Source: Glycomyces tritici (GTDB lineage Bacteria; Actinomycetota; Actinomycetes; Mycobacteriales; Micromonosporaceae). Taken from it: 64,000 nt of DNA. Of the stretch, positions 52,774 to 62,428 are shown one piece after another. The stretch is taken from positions 248,001 to 312,000 of the forward strand of contig NZ_JAUEMJ010000004.1 of assembly GCF_030403505.1 (NCBI RefSeq), in the 5' to 3' direction. The notes beneath the pieces are model-generated. The model worked only from the letters and a program-made list of their open reading frames with translations. It was not told the origin of the DNA and ran no database searches. Positions within the stretch are counted from its first letter, which is position 1. The number at the start of each line of letters is the position of its first letter. The position numbers and the translations under genes are program-made.

Positions 52774-53157
52774 TCAAGAAGCCGCCGCCGCGCGGTCGGC
52801 GTCACCGCTGAGGACGCAGAACTCGTTGCCTTCAGGGTCCGCCAGCACGGCCCAGCCGGTGCCGTCCGCTCGCCTGCGGTCGTGGACGAGCGTGGCGCCG
52901 AGACTCAAGAGCCGTTCGACCTCTTCCTCGCGCGTGGTCTTCGGCCGCAGGCACAAGTGCAGGCGGTTCTTGACGATCTTCGATTCCGGGACCTGGTTGA
53001 AGAAGATCGCCGGGCCTCCCGGCAGCATCACTTCCGTCTCCGCATCCCCGGGCTTGTCCTCCGGATGCAGGGGACGATCGAACACTTGACTCCAGAACCG
53101 CGCCAGCTCATAGGCGTTCGCGCAGTCGATAGCGACATTCTGCAGAACCGAGACCAT
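52774..53157 (-). CDS. VOC (glyoxalase-fold) protein
   Basis: A 127-aa VOC protein, VSVLQNVAIDCANAYELARFWSQVFDRPL at the start, PAIFFNQVPESKIVKNRLHLCLRPKTTREEEVERLLSLGATLVHD in the middle and GWAVLADPEGNEFCVLSG at the C-terminal strand: the common actinobacterial form of the glyoxalase/bleomycin-resistance-like family. Function unknown. ATG 53157 starts MVSVLQN; the longer frame to 53199 adds a non-conserved arginine-rich piece. Confidence 0.82.
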   Translation of the reverse strand: MVSVLQNVAIDCANAYELARFWSQVFDRPLHPEDKPGDAETEVMLPGGPAIFFNQVPESKIVKNRLHLCLRPKTTREEEVERLLSLGATLVHDRRRADGTGWAVLADPEGNEFCVLSGDADRAAAAS

Positions 53158-53541
53158 GCCCGGAAGTCTGCCGGGAGCGGCTCCGGCCCGCAACCGCATT
53201 CCTGCTACGACGAGGAGAAGCGGCGACTGCGCATCGCCCAGTCGGCTCCCTCGGCCATTCGGCTCGCCTGCAGGATGGAAGCTACGGACGGATGGAACTC
53301 AACGCGGGCGGTGAGTTTTCGACCGCCGCAGGTGAAGCTCGCACCCCAGAACGCAGCCTTGCACCTGATGGTCCGGGGGTACTCCATGCCGCTGAGCGTA
53401 CTCAGCGACGACAACACCGGAGATCATTCGGCGGCCCGAACTCCCCAGACGGGACAAGCGCAAAACACTAAGACGGCAACGCTTTCGCGTTGCCGCCCTG
53501 AGTATTGAACTATTGTCCGGCGGTGCAGCCGGGAACCACTC
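53158..53541. other. Intergenic region with terminator
   Basis: No gene I can support. A minus-strand frame of 70 codons (53205-53417) has no ribosome site or recognisable relative, and the plus strand frames have random composition. The deoA terminator lies at 53474-53495. Confidence 0.4.
53474..53495 (-). terminator. Terminator after deoA
   Basis: CGGCAACGC-TTTC-GCGTTGCCG; on the minus strand it is followed by TCTTAGTGTTTT, 46 bases after the deoA stop. Confidence 0.65.
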
Positions 53542-54816
53542 CTAGACGACGCGGTCGAGGATGATCGGGCCTCGCTTGGCGGGCTCCGCTCCGACCTTCC
53601 ACTGGCCTTCGAGGGATTCCTTGGCGCCGGTGAAGCGTTCGGGGGTGTCGGTGTGAAGGCGGAATACGGTGTCGCCCTTCTGAACCGGCTCGCCCACGGC
53701 CTTCAGGATCTCGATGCCCGCGCCGAACTGGACCGGCTGGCCCTGGCGTTCGCGGCCCGCGCCGAGGCGCCAGGCTGCGACGCCGACCGCGTAGGCGTCC
53801 ATCTCGGCGATGAAGCCGTCAGCGTCGGCCTTGATCTCCTCGAACTCGCGCGCGACCGGGAGCGGGGCGTCGACCTGGCCGCCTTGGGCGGCGATCATCT
53901 TGCGCCACTTGTCCATCGCGCGGCCGTCGTTGAGGGCGGCGGCCGGGTCGGCGTCGGGCCGGCCTGCGGCGGCGAGCATTTCCTTGGCAAGGGCGACCGT
54001 CAGTTCGACGACGTCCTCGGGGCCGCCGCCGGCGAGGACCTCGACCGACTCGCGCACTTCGAGCGCGTTGCCGGCCGTGCGGCCCAGCGGGATCGACATG
54101 TCCGTGAGGAGCGCGCGGGTGTCGACCGAGTGGTCCTTGCCGAGGCGGACCATGGTCTCGGCGAGTTCGCGGGCCTGCGCAAAGTCCTTCATGAAGGCGC
54201 CGGAGCCGACCTTGACGTCGAGGACGATCGCGTCCGCGCCCTCGGCGATCTTCTTGCACATGATCGACGACGCGATGAGCGGGATGGCCTCCACAGTGGA
54301 GGTGATGTCGCGCAGAGCGTAGAGCTTCTTGTCGGCCGGGGCGAGGTCGCCCGTGGCGGCGCAGATGACCGCGCCGATGCCCTTGAGCTGCTCGAGGACC
54401 TGGGCCTCGGTCATGTCGACCTGGAAGCCGGGGATCGACTCGAGCTTGTCGAGCGTGCCGCCGGTGTGGCCGAGGCCGCGGCCCGAGAGCTGCGGGACGG
54501 CGACGTCGAAGACCGCGACGAGCGGCGCCAGCGGGAGGGTGATCTTGTCGCCCACGCCGCCGGTGGAGTGCTTGTCGACGCAGGGCTTGCCCACCGACGA
54601 GAGGTCGAGCGTGATGCCGGAGCGGATCATCGCGGCCGTCCAGTCGGCGATCTCGCGCGGCTTCGCTCCATTGAGGAAGATCGCCATGGCGAGGGCGGAC
54701 ATCTGCTCGTCCGCGACGGCGCCCTTGGTGTAGGCGTCGATGACCCAGTCGATCTGGGCGGTCGAGAGTTCGCCGCCGTCGCGCTTGGTGCGGATGACGT
54801 CTACAGCGGTGATCAT
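53542..54816 (-). CDS. deoA: Thymidine/pyrimidine-nucleoside phosphorylase
   Basis: A 424-aa enzyme that splits thymidine or deoxyuridine with phosphate to base plus deoxyribose-1-phosphate. N-terminal helix MITAVDVIRTKRDGGELS, then the family signature SGRGLGHTGGTLDKLESIPG near 110-129, DKHSTGGVGDKITL near 80 (phosphate-binding), KKIAEGADAIVLDVKVGSGAFMK near 190-212, and the C-terminal VGVAAWRLGAGRERQGQPVQFGAGI alpha/beta domain. Length is normal (430-440 aa). ATG 54816 has GAGGG eight bases upstream. Last gene of the nucleoside operon, 96 bases after cdd. Confidence 0.94.
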   Translation of the reverse strand: MITAVDVIRTKRDGGELSTAQIDWVIDAYTKGAVADEQMSALAMAIFLNGAKPREIADWTAAMIRSGITLDLSSVGKPCVDKHSTGGVGDKITLPLAPLVAVFDVAVPQLSGRGLGHTGGTLDKLESIPGFQVDMTEAQVLEQLKGIGAVICAATGDLAPADKKLYALRDITSTVEAIPLIASSIMCKKIAEGADAIVLDVKVGSGAFMKDFAQARELAETMVRLGKDHSVDTRALLTDMSIPLGRTAGNALEVRESVEVLAGGGPEDVVELTVALAKEMLAAAGRPDADPAAALNDGRAMDKWRKMIAAQGGQVDAPLPVAREFEEIKADADGFIAEMDAYAVGVAAWRLGAGRERQGQPVQFGAGIEILKAVGEPVQKGDTVFRLHTDTPERFTGAKESLEGQWKVGAEPAKRGPIILDRVV

Positions 54817-54912
54817 TTGGTTTCCCTCACAGACAATGGAATTCGAGAACCGAGAGCGTGAGGGCCGGTCGCGCATGGCCTGCGAACAGCGCCATGTGCG
54901 ACCGGCCCCGCC

Positions 54913-55314
54913 CTACAGGTATTCGGGGCCGAACGCGCCCGGGAGCAGGGCCCCCACGGTGGTCGGCTCCGGTGCGGCGTCCACCAGGCACTCGGCGCCG
55001 CCGTGCTCGTAGAGCAGCTGGCGGCACCGGCCGCAGGGGGTGAGGGGTTCGCCCGCGCCGTCGACGCAGGCGATCGCGACCAGTCGCCCGCCGCCGGTGG
55101 CGGCGAGCTCGGAGACCATGCCGCATTCAGCGCAGAGGGTCAGGCCGTACGAGGCGTTCTCGACGTTGCAGCCGGAGACGATCCGGCCGTCGTCGACCAG
55201 GCCGGCGACGCCGACCGGGAACTTCGAGTACGGCGCGTACGCGTGGCTCATGGCCTCGCGGGCCTTGTCGCGCAAGGCGTTCCAGTCGATGTCCGGCGTT
55301 TCAGCGGTCTTCAT
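54913..55314 (-). CDS. cdd: Cytidine deaminase
   Basis: A 133-aa zinc enzyme converting cytidine/deoxycytidine to (deoxy)uridine. SKFPVGVAGLVDDGRI near 30, NVENASYGLTLCAECGMVSEL near 51 (zinc cysteine and catalytic Glu in the CAE motif) and PLTPCGRCRQLLYE near 90 (two zinc cysteines). Length normal for the tetrameric class. ATG 55314 is two bases after the permease stop, so translation is coupled. Together with DeoA it would turn imported deoxycytidine into uracil plus deoxyribose-1-phosphate. Confidence 0.95.
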   Translation of the reverse strand: MKTAETPDIDWNALRDKAREAMSHAYAPYSKFPVGVAGLVDDGRIVSGCNVENASYGLTLCAECGMVSELAATGGGRLVAIACVDGAGEPLTPCGRCRQLLYEHGGAECLVDAAPEPTTVGALLPGAFGPEYL

Positions 55315-55316
55315 GG

Positions 55317-56603
55317 CTACTTGTCCCCCGGGTTGTACGGCACACCGTCGGCAGCAGGGGCCTTGGCCTTGCCGATGAGCCCGGCGACGACCACGAGCGT
55401 GACCGCGTACGGGAGCATCTGCAGGAACTCGCCGGGCACCAGGGCGCCGCCCGCGGCGTCCAGGTCGCGGGCGACCTGGGTGGTGAAGCCGAAGATGAGC
55501 GCGCCGGCGAGCACGCCGAGCGGGTTCCAGCGGCCCACGATCATGACCGCGAGCGCCACGAAGCCGAGCCCGGCCGTCATGTTCTTGCTGAACGCCAGGG
55601 AGTTCGCGATGGTGAACCAGGCGCCGCCGAAACCGGAGATGAGGCCGGCGAGGGTGACGTTCCAGTACCGCAGGCGGTTCACGTTGACGCCCATGGAGTC
55701 CGCGGCGGCGGGGTGCTCGCCGACCGCGCGGGTGCGCAGGCCCCAGCGGGTGCGGTAGAGCAGGAACCACACCACGAACACCAAGGCGAGTCCGATGTAG
55801 ACGAAGATCTTCTGCTGGAACAGGACCGGGCCGATCACCGGGATGTCCGCGAGCGGGCCCCACGAGAGCGTCGGCACCGTGAAGGCGCTGTTGAGGCCCT
55901 CGGACTTCTTCAGCTGGTCGTACATGAAGCTGGTGAAGCCCAGCGCCAGCAGGTTGAGGATGACGCCGACGACGACCTGGTTGACCTGGTACTTCGTGGC
56001 GAGCAGGGCCAGGAGCATGGTCGAGAGGAGGCCGGCGATCATCGCGCCGGCCATGCCCGCGTAGACGTTCCCGGTGATGTTCGCGACCAGGACGCCGGTG
56101 AAGGCGCCCATGAGGAACTGGCCCTCGATGCCGATGTTGATGACGCCCGAGCGTTCGCAGATCACGCCCGAGAGCGCACCGAACAGGTAAGGGAGCGAGA
56201 GGAACAGCGCCCCGGCGAGGATCGACTCCGCGCGGAACACGGTGCCCGGCTGCGAGTACGCCCAGAACAGCAGCCCGAGCACGAACGCGGCCACCGCGAT
56301 CCCGGAGACGAGCTTGAAGCGGCGCTTGGGGAGCCCGATGAGCATCCACGCGCCCGCCGCGACCGCGATCGCGCCGAAGACCGCCACGCAGGCCGTGGTG
56401 GGCAGGGGCCATTCGACGTCGGTGAGGGTGCGGTCGAAGCTGATCGTGGTGGTGTCGCCGCCGCCGATCACCGCGAAGGCGATGACCAGGAGCAGCAGGC
56501 CGAGCGCGGCGAGGACGCCGCCGGCCTTGGCGTACCTGACCGGTGCGGTCTCGTCGACGAGCGCGGGTGAGGCGGTCATGGTGTCCACTGCCATGGGGCT
56601 CAC
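55317..56603 (-). CDS. Nucleoside ABC transporter permease 2
   Basis: A 428-aa membrane protein of the BPD_transp_2 (branched-chain/nucleoside) family. About ten helices, with a long N-terminal hydrophobic part (GVLAALGLLLLVIAFAVIGGG), FGALSGVICERSGVINIGIEGQFLMGAF near 140 (family GE.G motif), NQVVVGVILNLLALGFTSF near 208, and the CERSGV..IGIEG and VGEHPAAADSMGVNVNRLR signatures near 300. The start overlaps the previous permease by four bases. One of two permease subunits feeding the double-ABC ATPase. Confidence 0.9.
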   Translation of the reverse strand: MSPMAVDTMTASPALVDETAPVRYAKAGGVLAALGLLLLVIAFAVIGGGDTTTISFDRTLTDVEWPLPTTACVAVFGAIAVAAGAWMLIGLPKRRFKLVSGIAVAAFVLGLLFWAYSQPGTVFRAESILAGALFLSLPYLFGALSGVICERSGVINIGIEGQFLMGAFTGVLVANITGNVYAGMAGAMIAGLLSTMLLALLATKYQVNQVVVGVILNLLALGFTSFMYDQLKKSEGLNSAFTVPTLSWGPLADIPVIGPVLFQQKIFVYIGLALVFVVWFLLYRTRWGLRTRAVGEHPAAADSMGVNVNRLRYWNVTLAGLISGFGGAWFTIANSLAFSKNMTAGLGFVALAVMIVGRWNPLGVLAGALIFGFTTQVARDLDAAGGALVPGEFLQMLPYAVTLVVVAGLIGKAKAPAADGVPYNPGDK

Positions 56604-57883
56604 CAGCCTTTCGCTTCGAGGGTGACCAGGCCGCCGCGCGGCGTGCGCAGATGCAGGATCGCCTTGACCAGTGCGGGAGCGGCGATGAAGAGCACGATGA
56701 TCGCCTGCAGCAGCGTCGAGATGTCAACGGGCACATCGGGCTGGGCCGACAGGGCCCCGGCCTTCAAAGCGCCGAAGAGCAGCGCCGCGGCGACGATGCC
56801 GCCGGGGTTGGCGCGGCCGAGGAGGGCGACGGTGATGCCGTCGAAGCCGTACTCCAGGGCCGTGTTCGTGGTGATGCCCGAGGAGCCGACGCCCAGTGAC
56901 AGGGCCGCGCCCGCGAGGCCCGCGAGACCGCCGGCGACGGCCATCGTGGTCGTGTACGTCGAGCCGATGCGCATGCCCGCGGTCGCGGAGGCGTGCTCGT
57001 TGAAGCCGACGGCGCGGATGCGGAACCCGAACGTGGACCGCGAGAGCAGCCACCAGGTGAAGACCGCGGCGGCGATGCCGACGATGAGCGCCCAGTTCAC
57101 GCGGAGGCTCTCGCCGAGCCCGGAGAGGAGCTTCGGCATGACCGCCGACTCGTCCACGGGCTTGGTGATGAGGTCGGTCTTCGTCTCCGAGTGGAGGAAG
57201 TCGGTGCCGATGGCCCACACCAGGAACAGCGCCGCGATGTTGTTCAGCATGATCGAGGAGATGACCTCGTGCGCGCCGGTGGTGGCCTTGAGGACACCGG
57301 GGACGGCGCCGAACGCGGCTCCCGCGACCGCACCCGCGATGACCGCGAGCGGCAGGTGGAGCACGGGCGGGAGGTCCAGGGCGAAGCCGACGATGAGCGC
57401 GCCGAGCATGCCGAAGATCATCTGGCCCTGGGCGCCGATGTTGAACAGGCCGGCGCGGAACGCCAGGCCCACCGCGAGACCGGTGAAGATCAGCGGGGTC
57501 GCGTAGGTGAGGGTCTCGGACAGGGGGCGGAGCAGGTCGCCGAACTCGGCGGTGCCTGCCGCGAACCGGTCGAGGGTGTTGAGGTTGAGGATCGCGCCCT
57601 CGAACAGCGCGATGTAGGAGTCGCGGACGAGGTACCAGGAGGCGGAGAGGGCGTCCTGGGGGCGGGCGAAGAAGTACGTGTAGGTGGAGCGCACGTACTC
57701 GTCGGAGACGATGAGGAGGATGCCGCCGATGAAGAACGCCAGGAGGAGCGAGTAGATCGTGACCATGACCGAGTTGGCCTCGGTCAGGTAGCGGCCGAAG
57801 ATCCGCATGAAACTGGGCTTCGGCTCGGGGGTCTCGTCCGCGTCAGGCTGGTCTGCGGCCGGGGCTTGCGTATCCGTGCTCAT
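56600..57883 (-). CDS. Nucleoside ABC transporter permease 1
   Basis: A 427-aa membrane protein of the same family as permease 2: a 25-residue acidic start (QAPAADQPDADETPEPKPSF), about ten helices, FRAGLFNIGAQGQMIFGMLGAL near 147 (GE/GAQG motif), TGAHEVISSIMLNNIAALFL near 203 and VGFNEHASATAGMRIGS near 286. It begins inside the ATPase stop (four-base overlap). YufP/BmpD-type partner of permease 2. Together with the BMP lipoprotein these resemble the PnrA/YufNOPQ nucleoside importers. Confidence 0.9.
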   Translation of the reverse strand: MSTDTQAPAADQPDADETPEPKPSFMRIFGRYLTEANSVMVTIYSLLLAFFIGGILLIVSDEYVRSTYTYFFARPQDALSASWYLVRDSYIALFEGAILNLNTLDRFAAGTAEFGDLLRPLSETLTYATPLIFTGLAVGLAFRAGLFNIGAQGQMIFGMLGALIVGFALDLPPVLHLPLAVIAGAVAGAAFGAVPGVLKATTGAHEVISSIMLNNIAALFLVWAIGTDFLHSETKTDLITKPVDESAVMPKLLSGLGESLRVNWALIVGIAAAVFTWWLLSRSTFGFRIRAVGFNEHASATAGMRIGSTYTTTMAVAGGLAGLAGAALSLGVGSSGITTNTALEYGFDGITVALLGRANPGGIVAAALLFGALKAGALSAQPDVPVDISTLLQAIIVLFIAAPALVKAILHLRTPRGGLVTLEAKGW

Positions 57884-59511
57884 CGGTCACCTCCGTTGGC
57901 TTCCTCGTCGTTCGCGGCTTCGTCGTCCGCGTCTTCAATGCGCGCATCGATGCTGCTCTCGCCCGCATCGCGCTCGTCCGCGTCGGCCGCCGGAGCGGTC
58001 CCGTCCGCCGCGGCGATGTCGGCGCCGACCATGAGGCGGCCGATCACCTCGCGGGGCGTGTCAGGGGCGACCTCGCCGACGATGCGGCCGTTGTAGATCA
58101 CGGCGATGCGGTCGGCCAGGGCGTAGATCTCGTCGAGTTCGGACGAGATGAGCAGGACCCCGGTGCCGGTGTCGCGCTCGGCGACGAGGCGCGAGTGGAT
58201 GAACTCGGTCGCGCCGACGTCGACGCCGCGGGTCGGCTGCGCCGCGACGAGGAACCGGCGCGGCCGGGAGAACTCGCGGGCGATGATGACCTTCTGGGCG
58301 TTGCCGCCGGAGAGCGAGGAGACCGACTCGTCCGGGGACTGGGTGCGGATGTCGAACTCGGCGATCGAGTCGACGGCCTGCTTGCGCACGGCGCCCGCGT
58401 TGACGGCGCCGCGCCTGCTGAACGGGGCGTTGCGGTACTGGTTGAGCACGAGGTTCTCGGCGACCGAGAACTCGCTGATGACGCCGTCGCGGCCGCGGTC
58501 CTCGGGGATGTAGCCGAGGCCGTCGTGGATGCGGGCGGCCGGGCTCGTGCCGTGCACGTCCTTGCCGTCGATCGCGATGGTCCCCGAGTCGGGCTTGATG
58601 AGGCCGAGGATCGAGCGGGCCAGTTCGGTCTGGCCGTTGCCCTCGACGCCCGCGAGGCCCACGATCTCACCGGAGTGGACGGTGAGGTCGAGTCCGTCGA
58701 GGACCTTCACGCCGGCGTCGGAGACGACGGTGAGGTCCTGGACCTCCAGGCGCGCCTCGCCCGGCACGGCCGGGGACTTGTCGACCTGGAGCGTGACGGC
58801 CCGGCCGACCATCGCGGAGGCCATCTCGGCCTCCGATGCGGTCGGCTCCAGCTCGGCGACGACCTTGCCGCGCCGGATCACCGTGATGGTGTCGGCGACG
58901 GCCTGGACCTCTTTGAGCTTGTGGGAGATGAACAGGATCGACGTGCCGGCGGCCGCGAGGTTCCGCATGATCTGCAGGAGCTCGGTGATCTCCGCGGGCG
59001 TGAGCACCGCGGTCGGCTCGTCGAGGATGAGCAGCTGCGTCTTCGGCCCGGAGAGGGCCTTGACGATCTCGACGCGCTGCTGGACGCCCACGGGGAGGTC
59101 CTCGCAGATCGCGTCGGGGTCGAGTTTGAGGCCGTACTCCTCGGACACGTCGAGCACGGCCTTGCGCGCGGCCTTGGCCGAGAGCACGCCTGCGGTGGCG
59201 TGCTCCCGGCCCAGCTGCACGTTGTCAGCGACGCTGAAAGGCCCGACGAGTTTGAAGTGCTGGTGCACCATCCCGATCCCGGCGGCGATCGCCTCGCCCG
59301 GACCGTTGAAGGAGACCGGCTCCTCGTCGATCAGGATCTCGCCGCTGGTGGGCGTCAGGATCCCGTACAGCATGTTCATGAGCGTCGACTTGCCCGCGCC
59401 GTTCTCGCCGAGGATGGCGTGGATCTGGCCGGGCTCGACCACGAGGTCGATGTCGTCGTCAGCGGTGAACGAGCCGAACTTCTTCGTCAGGCCCTTCAGT
59501 TCGAGTCGCAA
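57880..59511 (-). CDS. Nucleoside ABC transporter double-ATPase
   Basis: A 543-aa protein with two ABC domains, YufO/BmpC type. Domain 1: GENGAGKSTLMN near 37, LPVGVQQRVEIVKAL (LSGGQ-variant) near 140, LLILDEPTAVLTPAE near 160, SHKLKEV. Domain 2: Walker A GVEGNGQTELARS (degenerate, lacks GKST), signature LSGGNAQKVIIAREFS, Walker B-like FLVAAQPTRGVDVG, the usual inactive-second-site plan of sugar/nucleoside ATPases. C-terminal 40 residues are acidic and disordered. 30 bases after the BMP gene. Confidence 0.92.
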   Translation of the reverse strand: MRLELKGLTKKFGSFTADDDIDLVVEPGQIHAILGENGAGKSTLMNMLYGILTPTSGEILIDEEPVSFNGPGEAIAAGIGMVHQHFKLVGPFSVADNVQLGREHATAGVLSAKAARKAVLDVSEEYGLKLDPDAICEDLPVGVQQRVEIVKALSGPKTQLLILDEPTAVLTPAEITELLQIMRNLAAAGTSILFISHKLKEVQAVADTITVIRRGKVVAELEPTASEAEMASAMVGRAVTLQVDKSPAVPGEARLEVQDLTVVSDAGVKVLDGLDLTVHSGEIVGLAGVEGNGQTELARSILGLIKPDSGTIAIDGKDVHGTSPAARIHDGLGYIPEDRGRDGVISEFSVAENLVLNQYRNAPFSRRGAVNAGAVRKQAVDSIAEFDIRTQSPDESVSSLSGGNAQKVIIAREFSRPRRFLVAAQPTRGVDVGATEFIHSRLVAERDTGTGVLLISSELDEIYALADRIAVIYNGRIVGEVAPDTPREVIGRLMVGADIAAADGTAPAADADERDAGESSIDARIEDADDEAANDEEANGGDR

Positions 59512-59541
59512 GTGCGTGTCCTTTGACTTCGTTCCGCTCGG

Positions 59542-60630
59542 TTACTGAGCTTTGGGGCTGGACGGCGACTCGACGACGAGCGTGCCGTCGATGATCTGCT
59601 GCGTCAGCGCGTCCAGCTCGGCCTTGGTCTCGTCCGAGACGGCCGAGTCGAAGTCGTGGAACGGGGCGATGGAGACGCCGTCGTTCGCGAGCGTGCCCAC
59701 GTAGGCGCCGGAGATGGCGTCCCCTCCGTTGGCGGCGTCGTAGGCGGCGAGCACGGAGTCCTTCACCGCGGTGGCGAGGCCCTTCTCGGCCGAGGTGATG
59801 ATCTCGGCGCCGTACTCGGTGGACTCGAAGCCGTCGGTGTCGACCCAGATCGCGGAGACCGCGTCGTTCTCGGCGGCGGCGGTCAGCGCGCCGATGCCGG
59901 CGGGGCCGGCGACCGGGAAGAGGATGTCGGCGCCCTGCGTGATGAAGGTGTCCGAGGTGCTCTTGCCGGCGGCGGCGTCTTCGAAGGTGTTGATGAAGGT
60001 GCCGTCCTGGGCCGCCTCGTCCCAGCCGAGGAGCTCGACGTTGGTGCCCTTGTCCTCATTGTGCTTGGCGATGCCCTCGGCGAAGCCGTCCATGAAGATG
60101 GTCACCGGCGGGATGTTGACGCCGCCCCAGGTGGCGACCTTGCCCGTCTTGGTCTGCGACGCGGCGACATAGCCGGCGAGGAACGCGGACTGGGCGGTGT
60201 CGAACTGGATCGAGTAGACGTTCGGGACCTCGGAGAAGCCGTCGACCGTGGCGAACGGGATGTCCGGGTTCGCGGTGGCGACCGTGTTCACGTTCTCGGT
60301 CATGAGACCGCCGACGCCGACCACGAAGTTGCAGCCGTCGTCGACCGTGGCCTGCAGGTTCGGGTCGTAGTCGGTCTCGGAGCTGGACTCCTTGACCTGG
60401 ACCTTGATGTCGTCGTTCTCCTCGGCGGCGGCTTCCATGCCGGCCCAGGAGGACTCGTTGAAGGACTTGTCGTCCACGCCACCGGAGTCGGTGACCATGC
60501 ACGCGAGGAACGAAGCGTCGGCGTTGTCGTCGCCGCCGTTCTCGGACGGGGCCTGGCCGCAAGCGGCAAGGGCGGCGAGGCCGACGGCGGAAAGACCCGC
60601 CACGGCCAGCTTGAACGGCTTGACAGCCAT
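59542..60630 (-). CDS. BMP-family nucleoside-binding lipoprotein
   Basis: A 362-aa lipoprotein with signal peptide ending LAALAAC (cysteine near residue 24). PBP1_BMP fold: MVTDSGGVDDKSFNESSWAG near 45 (BMP start signature), NFVVGVGGLMTENVNTVA near 95, FLAGYVAASQTKTGKVATWGG near 140, SAIWVDTDGFESTEYGAEIITSAEKGL near 255, GAYVGTLANDGVSIAPFHDFDS near 310. It captures nucleosides for the permease pair. ATG 60630 has AAAGGAG six bases upstream. First gene of the operon. The family was once described as Tmp C/BmpA antigens. Confidence 0.93.
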   Translation of the reverse strand: MAVKPFKLAVAGLSAVGLAALAACGQAPSENGGDDNADASFLACMVTDSGGVDDKSFNESSWAGMEAAAEENDDIKVQVKESSSETDYDPNLQATVDDGCNFVVGVGGLMTENVNTVATANPDIPFATVDGFSEVPNVYSIQFDTAQSAFLAGYVAASQTKTGKVATWGGVNIPPVTIFMDGFAEGIAKHNEDKGTNVELLGWDEAAQDGTFINTFEDAAAGKSTSDTFITQGADILFPVAGPAGIGALTAAAENDAVSAIWVDTDGFESTEYGAEIITSAEKGLATAVKDSVLAAYDAANGGDAISGAYVGTLANDGVSIAPFHDFDSAVSDETKAELDALTQQIIDGTLVVESPSSPKAQ

Positions 60631-60840
60631 CTCGGTCTCCTTTGACAATCCAAGGGGTAAGTCGATACCCGCACCATCATGGCCGCACTCAATGGCCTTT
60701 GACACCGACCTTGATGATTTCGTTACCGAAACATCCTATGACTGAGATCAGTGATGAACAGGTGTTTCACTCGTACTACGGCGCGATTGCAGCTCTAGCG
60801 CCTGCGAAGGGTCACGGCCGGGTCCGCGCCGCGGCCGGCC
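60631..60840. other. Regulatory region upstream of the nucleoside operon
   Basis: About 210 bases between the BMP gene and the small membrane gene (both minus strand). It holds two inverted repeats, TTTCG-TTAC-CGAAA at 60718-60731 and ACTGA-GA-TCAGT at 60741-60752, in reduced-GC DNA, so a repressor-controlled promoter is plausible. Confidence 0.5.
60718..60752. promoter_or_regulatory. Two inverted repeats upstream of the nucleoside operon
   Basis: TTTCG-TTAC-CGAAA (60718-60731) and ACTGA-GA-TCAGT (60741-60752), 88 to 122 bases before the BMP start, with AT-rich DNA around. Nucleoside genes are commonly controlled by DeoR- or LacI-type regulators; which one is not known, and no regulator gene is adjacent. 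Confidence 0.45.
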
Positions 60841-61188
60841 CTAGGTCCAGAAGACGGCCACGCCGGCGGTCACCGCGATGAGCGCGCCGGTCGCGTAGAA
60901 GTGCCCGGCGGCGACCGTTTCACGCTTCTTCCACACCGGAATCGCGATCATGACGCCGAGCATGAGCGCGAGCAGGAACTTCACGCCGAGCTTGGCGTGG
61001 TTCGCGTCGCCGTCGGCCGCGGCGATCCCGTACAGGACGATGCCGGTGGCGAGCTGGGTCGCGATGCCGTAGAGCATCGCGGCGTTGAAGTTGAACTTCT
61101 TGGAGAGGAGGGAGACGAGCCAGCCGCCGAAGACGGCCGCGAACCCGAGCAGGTGGAGGTAGCGCAGCAGCAAGTGGACGAATTCCAT
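60841..61188 (-). CDS. Small four-helix membrane protein
   Basis: A 115-aa membrane protein: MEFVHLLLRYLHLLGFAAVFGGWLVSLL, then AAMLYGIATQLATGIVLYGIAAA, KLGVKFLLALMLGVMIAIPVW and AAGHFYATGALIAVTAGVAVFW. The HxxLRYxHLxGFAAxFGG start and conserved basic pairs recall actinobacterial DUF-type proteins of this size, function unknown. No ribosome site stands out. It ends just before the region controlling the nucleoside operon, but has no obvious link to it. Confidence 0.6.
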   Translation of the reverse strand: MEFVHLLLRYLHLLGFAAVFGGWLVSLLSKKFNFNAAMLYGIATQLATGIVLYGIAAADGDANHAKLGVKFLLALMLGVMIAIPVWKKRETVAAGHFYATGALIAVTAGVAVFWT

Positions 61189-61208
61189 GCTCAGGAGTAT
61201 TGCAGAGC

Positions 61209-61244
61209 AAGGGACCGGCCTCGCGCGAGCGCGACCGGTCCCTT
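61209..61244 (-). terminator. Terminator after galK
   Basis: AAGGGACCGG at 61209-61218 pairs with CCGGTCCCTT at 61235-61244; the loop itself has a GCGCG/CGCGC pair. On the minus strand TTGCTCTG follows. 41 bases after the galK stop. Confidence 0.75.
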
Positions 61245-61285
61245 GTTCGCTGTCACAGCAGTGCCTTCAGGCCACGTGAGGCCGT

Positions 61286-62414
<1,129 letters not shown>

Positions 62415-62428
<14 letters not shown>

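Noticed and set aside
53205..53417. A 70-codon minus-strand frame after a VOC gene
   Set aside because: No ribosome site, no recognisable motif, and composition like non-coding DNA; left as intergenic.
53653..54861. A 402-codon plus-strand frame opposite deoA
   Set aside because: Shadow; deoA on the minus strand has the full phosphorylase signature.
54913..56736. A 607-codon frame joining cdd to upstream sequence
   Set aside because: Only the last 133 residues are cytidine deaminase with its own ATG; the upstream arginine-rich part is shadow of permease 2.
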